Of a stretch of 64,000 bases of DNA, positions 43,796-51,365 are shown piece by piece (position 1 is the stretch's first letter; each line of letters opens with the position of its first letter). The notes under the pieces are model-generated. The model had not been told where the DNA came from. It saw nothing but the letters and a program-made list of their open reading frames with translations, and did no database searches. The stretch comes from an uncultured Flavobacteriales bacterium (GTDB lineage: Bacteria; Bacteroidota; Bacteroidia; Flavobacteriales; Crocinitomicaceae). The DNA is taken from positions 1 through 64,000 of the forward strand of contig CAMLRS010000017.1 in NCBI GenBank assembly GCA_946482515.1. Direction: 5' to 3'. The translations under genes and the position numbers were made by a program.

Positions 43796-44404
43796 TTAAT
43801 TCACTTTCTGGGCCCTGATCCGGCTAAGCGTTTCCTGCGTAATCCCTAAAAAAGAAGCCACGAAATGCAGTGGTAAACGATGAATGATATCCGGGAAACG
43901 TTCCTGCAATTTCTGATAGCGTGTTTGCGCTGATTCCGTCACCAGGTCTTCGATGCGCTGCTGCTGCACCATGATCACGTAATTGTAGAGCAATCGACCA
44001 ATGCGCTCCGATTCGGGGAAATCCCGGTAGAAAGCTTCGAGCTTGCTGTGTGTGATGACCCAGACAGCGCCCGGTTCGAGCAATTTCACCGTTCGCTGAG
44101 ACGGATTGCGTGTCAGGAAGCTGATGATGTCGCCACCGATACCGCCTTCGGCATAGAAACCGGCGCCGATTTCCTTACCATCGACCAGCATGAAATTACA
44201 GATGAGCCCTTTTTCGATGAGGTAGACTTCTTCAGCTGCTTTTCCGGGAACGTTCAGCACATAGCCTTTGGGAAACTCTTTGCGTTCGAGCAGCGAAACG
44301 AAGGCCAGCTTGGTTTCCATTGGCAGTTTCACGAGTGCTTCGGCGTTTTCAGGACCGCTGGCGTAGCTGATCAGCTTATAAAGGGCTTCTATAATTTTTT
44401 CCAT
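43796..44404 (-). CDS. Crp/Fnr-family transcriptional regulator
   Basis: About 202 residues. The N-terminal cyclic-nucleotide-binding-type beta-roll (FPKGYVLNVPGKAAEEVYLIEKGLICNFMLVDGKE..GGDIISFLT) is followed by a dimer helix. The C-terminal winged helix is short, with recognition part LPLHFVASFLGITQETLSRIRA. No Fe-S cysteines of FNR type and no heme ligands are evident, so the signal is unknown. Such proteins are very common in Bacteroidota. It has its own -7 box (44431-44424). Confidence 0.87.
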   Translation of the reverse strand: MEKIIEALYKLISYASGPENAEALVKLPMETKLAFVSLLERKEFPKGYVLNVPGKAAEEVYLIEKGLICNFMLVDGKEIGAGFYAEGGIGGDIISFLTRNPSQRTVKLLEPGAVWVITHSKLEAFYRDFPESERIGRLLYNYVIMVQQQRIEDLVTESAQTRYQKLQERFPDIIHRLPLHFVASFLGITQETLSRIRAQKVN

Positions 44405-44423
44405 AGTGGAGTCATCAGGAGCT

Positions 44424-44431
44424 CAAATGTA
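44424..44431 (-). promoter_or_regulatory. -7 box TACATTTG of the Crp/Fnr gene
   Basis: Perfect match on the minus strand, 19 bases before the ATG. Confidence 0.6.
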
Positions 44432-44495
44432 TCAAATAGCCTGAAAAACGGTTTGCCGTTCGTCCAAATTCAGCACAATAACTCAGGAAGCTGAA

Positions 44496-46130
44496 TCAGC
44501 GGCGCTCGATCTCTTTGAGGTTTTCCAGCTTTTTGGTCGCCAGGAAGCCGTTGATATCGTCGAAGTGCGTTTTGATGCGCTTGTTCCCGAATTCGTAGAC
44601 TTTCGTTACGAGCCCGTCGAGGAAATCACGGTCGTGGGAAACGAGGATGAGTGTTCCTTCAAAGCTCTTCAGGGCATCTTTGATGATGTCCTTTGTTTTC
44701 ATGTCGAGGTGGTTCGTCGGCTCATCGAGAATGAGCAGGTTCACAGGCTCGAGGAGCAGCTTGATCATCGCGAGTCGCGTCTTTTCTCCTCCGGAAAGCA
44801 CTTTGACCTTTTTCGTGCTGTCGTCGCCACCGAACATAAATGCGCCGAGAATATCCCGGATTTTCGTGCGGATATCGCCTTCAGCGATGCGGTCGATCGT
44901 TTCGAATACGGTCAGCGATTCATCGAGCAAGGAAGCCTGGTTCTGTGCAAAATAGCCGATCTGTACATTGTGTCCGATCTCGAGGCTGCCTTCGAAATTG
45001 ATCTCGTTCATGATGGCTTTGACCATCGTCGATTTTCCTTCACCGTTTTTCCCTACGAAAGCTACTTTTTCGCCACGTTCGATGGTCATAGAACCTTCTT
45101 TGAACACCACGTGATCGCCATAGCTCTTGGAAAGCTCGTTCACAACAACCGGGTAATTTCCGGAACGTGCAGCCGGCGGGAATTTGAGACGAAGCGCCGA
45201 CGTGTCGATTTCGTCCACTTCGATAATGTCAAGCTTTTCCAGCATTTTCACGCGCGATTGCACCTGAAGGGTTTTCGAGTATGTTCCTTTGAAACGCTCG
45301 ATAAACTCGGTGGTTTCCGCAATGAATTTCTGCTGTTCGTCGTATTGTTTCTGCTGCTGGGCACGACGGTCCTGGCGCAGGATCAGGTAATCGGAATATT
45401 TTGCGCGGTAGTCATAAATACGTCCCATGGTGACTTCGATCGTGCGGGTCGTGATGGCGTCGACGAAAGCGCGGTCGTGGGAAATCACCACAACGGCTTT
45501 CGCACTGTTGATCAGGAAGTCTTCCAGCCACTGGATGGATTCGATGTCCATGTGGTTGGTCGGCTCATCGAGCAGGATGAGATCGGGTTTTTGCAGCAGG
45601 ATTTTGGCCAGCTCGATACGCATGCGCCATCCGCCGCTGAATTCAGAAGTAGGACGGGTAAAATCGCTGCGCAGAAAGCCCATTCCCTGGAGTACTTTTT
45701 CGACTTCCGCTTCGTAATTGATCTCTTCGATCGAATAGTATTTTTCGCTGAGCTCGGATACTTTTTCGATGATCTTGTAGTATTCTTCGGAATCGTAGTC
45801 GGTGCGAACGGTCAGTTCCTGGTTCAGTGCTTCGATCTCGTCGCGCATGGCGAAAATGGAAGCGAATGCTTTGCTGGTTTCTTCGAAAACTGTTGCGTTG
45901 TCTTCGGTGAGAAGATGCTGCGGCAGGTAAGCCACCACATAATCTTTGGGAGAAGAGATGGTTCCGCCAGTCGGTTTGTTGATGCCGGCGAGGATTTTCA
46001 ACAGGGTGGATTTCCCTGCACCGTTTTTTCCCATGAGCGCGATCTTGTCGTTCTCGTTGATGGAAAAAGAAACATCGCTGAACAGCGTCCGACCGCTGAA
46101 TTCTACCTTAAGACTATCTGCTGTGAGCAT
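44496..46130 (-). CDS. ABC-F family ATP-binding protein
   Basis: Soluble tandem ABC ATPase of 544 residues acting on ribosomes. The first P-loop is GKNGAGKSTLL, with signature FSGGWRMRIELAKILL and Walker B DLILLDEPTNHMD. The charged linker (RRAQQQKQYDEQQKFIAETTEFIERFKG) is the ABC-F P-site tRNA-interaction motif region. The second P-loop is GKNGEGKSTM, with LSGGEKTRLAMIKLLL and LLILDEPTNHLD. No membrane helices. It resembles housekeeping EttA/Uup/YbiT-type proteins, and nothing points to antibiotic protection. The start is the ATG at 46130, with -7 box TATCTTTG at 46161-46154. Confidence 0.92.
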   Translation of the reverse strand: MLTADSLKVEFSGRTLFSDVSFSINENDKIALMGKNGAGKSTLLKILAGINKPTGGTISSPKDYVVAYLPQHLLTEDNATVFEETSKAFASIFAMRDEIEALNQELTVRTDYDSEEYYKIIEKVSELSEKYYSIEEINYEAEVEKVLQGMGFLRSDFTRPTSEFSGGWRMRIELAKILLQKPDLILLDEPTNHMDIESIQWLEDFLINSAKAVVVISHDRAFVDAITTRTIEVTMGRIYDYRAKYSDYLILRQDRRAQQQKQYDEQQKFIAETTEFIERFKGTYSKTLQVQSRVKMLEKLDIIEVDEIDTSALRLKFPPAARSGNYPVVVNELSKSYGDHVVFKEGSMTIERGEKVAFVGKNGEGKSTMVKAIMNEINFEGSLEIGHNVQIGYFAQNQASLLDESLTVFETIDRIAEGDIRTKIRDILGAFMFGGDDSTKKVKVLSGGEKTRLAMIKLLLEPVNLLILDEPTNHLDMKTKDIIKDALKSFEGTLILVSHDRDFLDGLVTKVYEFGNKRIKTHFDDINGFLATKKLENLKEIERR

Positions 46131-46153
46131 ATAAAAGTGTTGTTTTGCGGGTG

Positions 46154-46161
46154 CAAAGATA
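46154..46161 (-). promoter_or_regulatory. -7 box TATCTTTG of the ABC-F gene
   Basis: Matches TAnnTTTG on the minus strand, 23 bases before the chosen ATG. A longer upstream reading frame would start before this box, which supports the shorter start. Confidence 0.6.
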
Positions 46162-46220
46162 CGGCGAATAAACAATCTTGAATGGTTCAAATCCGGTTTC
46201 AAACAGACAGGTTAGTTTTC

Positions 46221-46339
46221 TCCCACGAATTAACGAATGCTGGCGGACAGAAAATGTTAGCGAATGGGCTGTCAGCATGCTGACAGCTAGTGGATATTCG
46301 CCTTCATTGTACAATGCTTTTATTCGTGTATTCGTGGGA
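46221..46339. repeat. CACGAAT inverted-repeat element, copy B
   Basis: The cleanest copy. Left end TCCCACGAATTAACGAATG (46221-46239) and right end ATTCGTGTATTCGTGGGA (46322-46339) are inverted. The middle is a perfect 20-base palindrome at 46268-46287 (GCTGTCAGCA / TGCTGACAGC). GCGAATGG flanks it on one side and ATATTCGCC on the other, a second inverted layer. It lies between the divergent ABC-F and DUF3817 genes. Confidence 0.85.
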
Positions 46340-46468
46340 AGTGAGCCATGCGATGGGATATTGCTTCCGAATAAAATAAACCTCATGAACTAAATGGACG
46401 AAATAGCTCAAAAATTGGGTCGTCGTTCGTTCATTCTTGACTATTTTTACGGGCAAAAAATCACGACA

Positions 46469-46762
46469 ATGAATATGTCTTCCACACTCGGTGCGCTCCG
46501 CCTGATTGGCTTCCTCGAAGGTTGCTCATTCCTGCTTTTCGGCCTCACAATGCCTATGAAATACATGATGCAGATGCCGCTTCCGAATCAGATCGTAGGA
46601 ATGGCACACGGAATCCTGTTCATTGGCTACGTGATGATGGTATTTGTCGTTTCCCGCGAAAAACAATGGTCAGCTTCTACTCAATTCTGGGCTTACCTCG
46701 CTTCGCTGCTGCCGTTCGGCACGTTCGTGGTCGATGCGAAGATCTTCAGACGCTACGTTTAA
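46469..46762 (+). CDS. DUF3817 small membrane protein
   Basis: About 97 residues with three hydrophobic helices. The typical DUF3817 layout is visible: LGALRLIGFLEGCSFLLFGLTMPMKYMMQMP, then VGMAHGILFIGYVMMVF, then a last helix ending in FRRYV. Function unknown. I prefer the ATG at 46469, because family members begin close to the first helix and a -7-like TATTTTTA lies at about 46440. An ATG at 46394 would add 25 residues. It is followed after 35 bases by an acyltransferase gene. Confidence 0.75.
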   Translation: MNMSSTLGALRLIGFLEGCSFLLFGLTMPMKYMMQMPLPNQIVGMAHGILFIGYVMMVFVVSREKQWSASTQFWAYLASLLPFGTFVVDAKIFRRYV

Positions 46763-46797
46763 TACACTTTTTCTGCTCAAACAGCGTTCCTGATTAA

Positions 46798-47787
46798 ATG
46801 ACAGTTCAACGGTTCCAACTGGTCGAATCGCTGCGTACCGTTTCGGCGCTGCTCGTTGGGTTGTACCACCTGCTGCTGTTTGCCGTCGAAGGCCAGCGTT
46901 TGTTTCCCGGAATGGATGCTTCGCAGCTGTTTTTTGAATTCCTGAAAACGGCCGTACTCACGTTCTTCATTCTTACAGCCATCGTGATTCCCGTGCATTT
47001 CGAACAGGAAGGCTATACTATCCGGAATTATGGCACATTTTTGCTGAAACGTCTGGTACGCGTTCATTTACCATTTCTGGCAGTAGTGACCGTTATCCTG
47101 CTCCTGGAACAATTTTTTCTCGCTTATAACAGCCAGCCGCTGCATGTGGACTGGTACCGTTTCCTCTCCAACATTTCCCTCACAGCCGAGTTCGTGCATG
47201 AAAGCTGGTACAATACCATTTTCTGGACACTGGCCATCGAGATGCAATTCTACATCCTGATCGGACTGGTTTATCCATTCATCCGGAAACAGCCGCTGTG
47301 GGGAACGCTGGCGTTTTTCGTGATGGGCGAAGTGCTGCATTTGTTGTGGAACGACAGTCGTTTTGTCTGGTATTACACACCGTATTTTACGATCGGGATC
47401 GTATTGTACTTTCTGCTCATCCAGCGATTGGAAAAACTGCAGGTAGCTGGAATCATTGTGGTAGAAGCTGTTACAGTTTTCTTCCTGCACGGACAAATCG
47501 AAAGCGCGGTTGCGTTCATTGCACCGGCGTTATTCCTCATTCTTCCGGGACATCGCAGCGTGTTGAGCTACCTCGGTCGCTTTACCTACAGCTTTTACCT
47601 CGTTCACGGACTCTCGGGCGGCTTGCTGCTGTATTTCACCCGGTCATTGGGCGAAGGAACAGGCTGGGGAATTATCCGTTTGCTGCTGGCACTACTCTTC
47701 TCATTTGCGGCTAGCTGGGCGTTTTATCGCCTGATGGAAAAACCGGCTATGCGGCTCACGCACAGGATTCGGTACCGTCGTTCGTGA
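46798..47787 (+). CDS. Acyltransferase 3 (OafA-like) membrane protein
   Basis: Inner-membrane acyltransferase of 329 residues with about ten hydrophobic segments. The N-terminal VESLRTVSALLVGLYHLLLF holds the R..(A/V)...H pattern of the family, in which the helix-1 histidine is catalytic. FWTLAIEMQFYILIGLVYP matches the conserved WxLxxE motif. SYLGRFTYSFYLVHG and a closing RLMEKPAMRL match the YSxYLxH and EKP motifs. These enzymes acetylate or succinylate surface sugars or lipids; no polysaccharide cluster is nearby. Confidence 0.88.
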   Translation: MTVQRFQLVESLRTVSALLVGLYHLLLFAVEGQRLFPGMDASQLFFEFLKTAVLTFFILTAIVIPVHFEQEGYTIRNYGTFLLKRLVRVHLPFLAVVTVILLLEQFFLAYNSQPLHVDWYRFLSNISLTAEFVHESWYNTIFWTLAIEMQFYILIGLVYPFIRKQPLWGTLAFFVMGEVLHLLWNDSRFVWYYTPYFTIGIVLYFLLIQRLEKLQVAGIIVVEAVTVFFLHGQIESAVAFIAPALFLILPGHRSVLSYLGRFTYSFYLVHGLSGGLLLYFTRSLGEGTGWGIIRLLLALLFSFAASWAFYRLMEKPAMRLTHRIRYRRS

Positions 47788-47794
47788 TTTTTCT

Positions 47795-47802
47795 TACCTT
47801 CG
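47795..47802 (+). promoter_or_regulatory. -7-like box TACCTTCG of comB
   Basis: One base from TAnnTTTG, 9 bases before the comB ATG. Overlaps nothing coding. Confidence 0.4.
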
Positions 47803-47811
47803 CAGCACCAT

Positions 47812-48540
47812 ATGGATACAAGAAAACATGTAGAAGTGTGTTTCACGCCCGGTGAGTACACGTATTTCAAAGACGAATTCGAGATAGTAGTTGTGATTGA
47901 TGTGCTGCGTGCAACATCGGCAATCTGTGCAGCTTTTGACAACGGCATCCGGGCCATTATTCCCGTTCCGACGGTTGAAGAGGCCTGGGCTTACAAGCAG
48001 AAAGGCTACCTCGCCGGTGCCGAGCGCAAAGGTCAGATCGTCGAAGGATTCGACTTCGGAAATTCGCCGTTCAGCTACATGCGCGAAGAATTCCGCGGAA
48101 AAGAAGTGGTGCTCACAACCACCAACGGTACCAAATCGCTCGACGTGGCCAAAGACGCGGAAATCGTGGTAGTAGGCTCATTCCTGAACCTCGAGGCACT
48201 TTCCGTATGGCTGTCGAAACAGGATAAAAACATCCTGTGTCTGTGCTCCGGATGGCAGGACAAATTCAACCTCGAAGATACGATTTGTGCAGGGGCGATT
48301 TGTGATTTCCTGATCAACACCGGGAATTTCATTTCAGAGGAAGATTCATCCATTGCTGCGAAATATTTGTACCTTTCCGCCAAGGACAATTATCTGGGGT
48401 ACCTCAAGTCGAGCTCGCACCGCCGCAGGTTGAAGAACCTGAACCTGAACGAGGACATCAAATATTGCCTTACGCCGAATCAGACAACCGTTATTCCGAT
48501 CCTGCAAGATGGCAAACTTGTATCCCTTTCTACGAATTAA
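47812..48540 (+). CDS. comB: 2-phosphosulfolactate phosphatase
   Basis: Mg-dependent phosphatase of the ComB family, 242 residues. VVIDVLRATSAICAAFDNG is the conserved active-site segment. GFDFGNSP, VLTTTNGTKSL, GSFLNLEA and CSGWQDKFNLEDTICAGA follow, all family marks. In methanogens ComB acts in coenzyme M synthesis; in bacteria it hydrolyses 2-phosphosulfolactate or an unknown analogue. No comA- or comC-like gene is in the window. It overlaps the next gene by 32 bases in another frame. Confidence 0.85.
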   Translation: MDTRKHVEVCFTPGEYTYFKDEFEIVVVIDVLRATSAICAAFDNGIRAIIPVPTVEEAWAYKQKGYLAGAERKGQIVEGFDFGNSPFSYMREEFRGKEVVLTTTNGTKSLDVAKDAEIVVVGSFLNLEALSVWLSKQDKNILCLCSGWQDKFNLEDTICAGAICDFLINTGNFISEEDSSIAAKYLYLSAKDNYLGYLKSSSHRRRLKNLNLNEDIKYCLTPNQTTVIPILQDGKLVSLSTN

Positions 48541-49546
48541 ATTACTGACAGCTTTTTTCCTGTTGCCGGTCCTGTTATCGGCCAAACCATTGCCCGTTGT
48601 TCCGCTTTCACCTGCAGCTCAGTCCACCGTATGGGGATTTTTCGGTCACAAGCGCATCAACCGCATTGCCGTTTTTACGCTTCCGCCGGAAATGCTTGGC
48701 TTTTTCAAAGAGCATATCGAGTACATCACCGAGCATGCCGTTGATCCGGACAAGCGCCGGTATGCCGTAGAAGGCGAAGAACAGCGCCATTACATCGACA
48801 TCGATCATTACGAAACAGAAGGCGAAGATCCGTTTGCTCACGTTCCGCGCAAATGGGACGAAGCCGTGGCGAAATTCACCGAAGATACTTTGCAGGCTTA
48901 CGGCATCGTGCCATGGCATATCAACATCATGAAGCTGCGCCTGCAGAAAGCCTTCGAATCGAAAAACGTTGATCTGATCCTGAAATACGCGTCCGAGATC
49001 GGGCATTACATCGGCGATGCGCATGTACCGCTGCATACAACAGAAAACTACAACGGCCAGCTCACCGGTCAGAAAGGCATTCACGGTTTGTGGGAAAGCC
49101 GGATCGTGGAGATCGAAGCGGAAGAATACGACTACTTCGTAGGAAAAAGCGTTTACGTTCCGGCAGTACTGGATTTCGCCTGGGAAGCCGTGGAAGCTTC
49201 GCACCGCGCCGTTGATTCGGTTTTAACGATCGAAAAAGCGCTCACAGCGGAATTTCCAACCGACAAAAAATACACCTACGAACAGCGCGGCACTGTACTG
49301 GTTCAAACCTATTCCCGCGAATTCTGCGACGAATACAGCAAGCGGCTCAACGGCATGATCGAACGGCGCATGCGTGAAGCCATTATCGCTGTCGGCTCCA
49401 TCTGGTATACCGCCTGGGTCGATGCCGGTCAGCCCGATCTTTCCACTTTGACGAATACACCACCTTCGCCCGAGCTGCTTAAAGAATTGCAGGAACTCGA
49501 AGAGCTGTACGAGCATAATTCGCACAAAGGAACGATCTGCGATTAA
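48509..49546 (+). CDS. Zinc-dependent phospholipase C / S1-P1 nuclease-like exported protein
   Basis: Exported protein of 345 residues with a hydrophobic signal at 8-24 (IKLLTAFFLLPVLLSAK). Candidate zinc ligands follow the order of the phospholipase C/S1-P1 fold: WGFFGHKRINRIAVF near the mature N-terminus, HYIDIDHYE around residues 90-98, and IGHYIGDAHVPLHTTENYNGQ around residue 166. The core is alpha-helical. Family members hydrolyse phosphodiesters in phospholipids or nucleic acids; the true substrate is open. The start overlaps comB by 32 bases, so the two are transcribed together. Confidence 0.75.
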   Translation: MANLYPFLRIKLLTAFFLLPVLLSAKPLPVVPLSPAAQSTVWGFFGHKRINRIAVFTLPPEMLGFFKEHIEYITEHAVDPDKRRYAVEGEEQRHYIDIDHYETEGEDPFAHVPRKWDEAVAKFTEDTLQAYGIVPWHINIMKLRLQKAFESKNVDLILKYASEIGHYIGDAHVPLHTTENYNGQLTGQKGIHGLWESRIVEIEAEEYDYFVGKSVYVPAVLDFAWEAVEASHRAVDSVLTIEKALTAEFPTDKKYTYEQRGTVLVQTYSREFCDEYSKRLNGMIERRMREAIIAVGSIWYTAWVDAGQPDLSTLTNTPPSPELLKELQELEELYEHNSHKGTICD

Positions 49547-49550
49547 GAGG

Positions 49551-49695
49551 GCTTTTGGATTTTAAGACTTCAGGACATCAAGACATTAAGAGATGCTTGA
49601 TTTTTGATGAACGGAGATGAATACAAACTCTGCAGCTATCAAACTTGTAACTCAACAACTATCTCTATGTGCCCTATGTGTCCTATGTGGTTCAA
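49551..49695. repeat. Intergenic word repeats (AAGACATCAAGAC and CTATGTG types)
   Basis: The 240-base gap before the isomerase gene holds TTAAGACTTCAGGACATC, AAGACATTAAGAGATGC, ATCAAACTTGTAACTCAAC and, at about 49665-49693, the triple word CTATGTGCC, CTATGTGTC, CTATGTGG. No gene is seen. Confidence 0.5.
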
Positions 49696-49786
49696 CACTG
49701 AAGACTACTAATAATTCTTAACGCAAACGCACCGGTAACTGAAGAAATTGAATAATCCGTATTTTTAGCGCATACACAAACAATAT

Positions 49787-50293
49787 ATGAAGATAGATAT
49801 TAACAAGGTTGTTACCTTACAGTATAAGCTGACCAACCACCAGACAGGCGAAAAGATCGAAGAAACCAGTCCGGAGCATCCTATGGAATTCCTTTATGGA
49901 ATCGAACGCATCATTCCTGCATTCGAAGAAAATATTCACGGGTTGGAAGCCGGACAGACGTTCAGTTTTGGGATTCCTTCGGCTGAAGCTTACGGCGATC
50001 GCCAGGAAAACCAGGTGGCGACGATTCCCGCGAATGTGTTTCACGACGAAAGCGGCAAGATCAATGAAGAGCACATTTTCGTAGGAGCGTTGGTACCAAT
50101 GTCAGATAACGAAGGAAACCGTTTGCGCGGCCGCGTGATGGAAATCACTTCAGATAATGTACGTATGGATTTCAACCACCCGCTTGCCGGAACCGATCTG
50201 CACTTCGAAGGAACCGTCGAAGCTGTTCGCGAAGCAACGCAGGACGAGATCAGTCACGGTCACTCGCACGGAGCACACGGACACCATCATTAA
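49787..50293 (+). CDS. SlyD-like FKBP-type peptidyl-prolyl isomerase
   Basis: Cytosolic prolyl isomerase/chaperone of 168 residues. The N-terminal MKIDINKVVTLQYKLTN and GIERIIPAFEENIHGLEAG are the split FKBP domain, with an inserted flap (about 70-130) as in SlyD. SAEAYGDR carries the conserved Tyr. The tail HGHSHGAHGHHH is His-rich and likely binds Ni or Zn, as in E. coli SlyD. No hydrogenase genes are in the window. Confidence 0.9.
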   Translation: MKIDINKVVTLQYKLTNHQTGEKIEETSPEHPMEFLYGIERIIPAFEENIHGLEAGQTFSFGIPSAEAYGDRQENQVATIPANVFHDESGKINEEHIFVGALVPMSDNEGNRLRGRVMEITSDNVRMDFNHPLAGTDLHFEGTVEAVREATQDEISHGHSHGAHGHHH

Positions 50294-50321
50294 CAGAATG
50301 AGAAACAGAAAGAGAATGAGG

Positions 50322-50351
50322 AAACGGGAGGAGCAATCTTCCCGTTTTTTG
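50322..50351 (+). terminator. Terminator after the SlyD-like gene
   Basis: AAACGGGA and TCCCGTTT form a stem with a 10-base loop, followed by TTTGTTT. Confidence 0.75.
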
Positions 50352-50375
50352 TTTCTACGATCTATCGTTTTGTTT

Positions 50376-50493
50376 TCCCACAAATAAACGAATGATGTGC
50401 ATATCGTAATAATTGCGAATGATCACTATTGTCAGCATGCTGACAACATTCGTATAACATCTAAACCATGTTGCTATCCGTGTATTCGTGGGA
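50376..50493. repeat. CACGAAT inverted-repeat element, copy C
   Basis: Left end TCCCACAAATAAACGAATG (50376-50394), right end ATCCGTGTATTCGTGGGA (50476-50493), centre TTGTCAGCA/TGCTGACAA (50429-50446, an 18-base palindrome). Where copy B has GC at the outer stem base, this copy has TT and AA on the two sides, a paired change that keeps the stem. Confidence 0.8.
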
Positions 50494-50500
50494 AGTCAAT

Positions 50501-50704
50501 TCAACAGCATTCTGCATAGTGGAGCAATCGCGTGATTTTCGTAGAGTTGTAAACTCCGAATTGTTGTGATAACCGTTCAGAACGGAAGAATAACAGCTCA
50601 TCATGTGCAAACGACTGCTCACATAGACCGTTCTCCAACAGATCTGTATAATCTTCCTGAAATACCCTTTCGGGATTTTTCATACCGTTGTTTTGATTCG
50701 GCAT
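50501..50704 (-). CDS. Possible small hypothetical protein
   Basis: A 67-residue frame (MPNQNNGMKNPERV...) fills the otherwise empty DNA between element C and the secreted protein at 50726. It has balanced amino-acid use and no family I recognise. Its start is divergent from the 50726 gene across 21 bases that contain the palindrome TTTTGATCAAAA (50705-50716). Base composition is more AT-rich than neighbouring genes. It may be spurious. Confidence 0.3.
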   Translation of the reverse strand: MPNQNNGMKNPERVFQEDYTDLLENGLCEQSFAHDELLFFRSERLSQQFGVYNSTKITRLLHYAECC

Positions 50705-50725
50705 TTTTGATCAAAACACACTTTT

Positions 50726-51241
50726 ATGAAAGCTATCTCTCTTGTTATCGTTGCCTTGTTTGCAGGCAATTTCCTGTTGGCGCAGGATTCCATTCCGGCA
50801 GCCGACAAATTACTCGACAAACGCATTCCTGCATGGGTAAAGCCCGTAATCGAAAAATCCGAAGTCGCGAAGAACTACAAAATCACCGATGGGATCAACC
50901 CGTTTTACCTCGAAGGCGATTTCACAGGTGACAAGCTCGACGACATCGTATTTTTTGTTGAAAGCAAAGTCGATGGCAAAAAAGGCATCCTGATCATCAA
51001 CCGCGGGAAAAATACCGTGTATGTGCTTGGTGGCGGAAAAGATATCGGGATGGGCGATCACATGAACTGGTGCCAGTCGTGGTTCGTTTACCGCGATAAA
51101 GGTATCTTCGACGGACTCGGCAGCCGGAAAGTGCAGCTGAAATATCCGGCAATCCAGATGGTCAAGTCCGAAAAGCTCAATCTCTTTATCTACTGGACAG
51201 GCAAAAAATACAAAACCTATGTCCAGATCTTCAGCGAATGA
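50726..51241 (+). CDS. Secreted hypothetical protein with calcium-loop-like motif
   Basis: Protein of 171 residues with a signal peptide (MKAISLVIVALFAGNFLLAQ). The segment GDFTGDKLDDIVFFVES resembles the acidic loop of FG-GAP/VCBS or dockerin-type calcium sites. The rest is a small beta-rich domain (KKGILIINRGKNTVYVLGGGKD). No enzyme motif. It resembles small conserved hypothetical exported proteins of Bacteroidota. The upstream palindrome TTTTGATCAAAA may be regulatory. Confidence 0.6.
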   Translation: MKAISLVIVALFAGNFLLAQDSIPAADKLLDKRIPAWVKPVIEKSEVAKNYKITDGINPFYLEGDFTGDKLDDIVFFVESKVDGKKGILIINRGKNTVYVLGGGKDIGMGDHMNWCQSWFVYRDKGIFDGLGSRKVQLKYPAIQMVKSEKLNLFIYWTGKKYKTYVQIFSE

Positions 51242-51263
51242 TCCTTTTGATGTTTGATTTTTA

Positions 51264-51314
51264 ATGTTGGATGCTTGATGGAGGAAGAGTCATCAAAAAT
51301 CAAGCATCCAACAT
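51264..51314. repeat. ATCAA-word inverted repeat with 16-base perfect arms
   Basis: ATGTTGGATGCTTGAT (51264-51279) and its exact complement ATCAAGCATCCAACAT (51299-51314) are separated by 19 bases. The element extends on both sides with TTTGATGTTTGATTTTTA and CAACCATCC. It lies between the secreted protein and the ABC exporter. No strong U-tract follows. Confidence 0.7.
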
Positions 51315-51338
51315 CAACCATCCTTTAAGCGATCTTGT

Positions 51339-51346
51339 TATCTTCG
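51339..51346 (+). promoter_or_regulatory. -7-like box TATCTTCG of the ABC exporter
   Basis: One base from TAnnTTTG, 19 bases before the ATG at 51366. Confidence 0.4.
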
Positions 51347-51365
51347 TGAGGAATAAATAAACCGC

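Noticed and set aside
44565..46181. 538-codon plus-strand ORF
   Set aside because: Lies entirely opposite the clear ABC-F gene. Phe/Val/Asp-rich shadow with no domain.
43613..50493. Composite transposon flanked by CACGAAT copies
   Set aside because: The genes between are ordinary housekeeping genes, no transposase is present, and the copies are too diverged to be recent ends.
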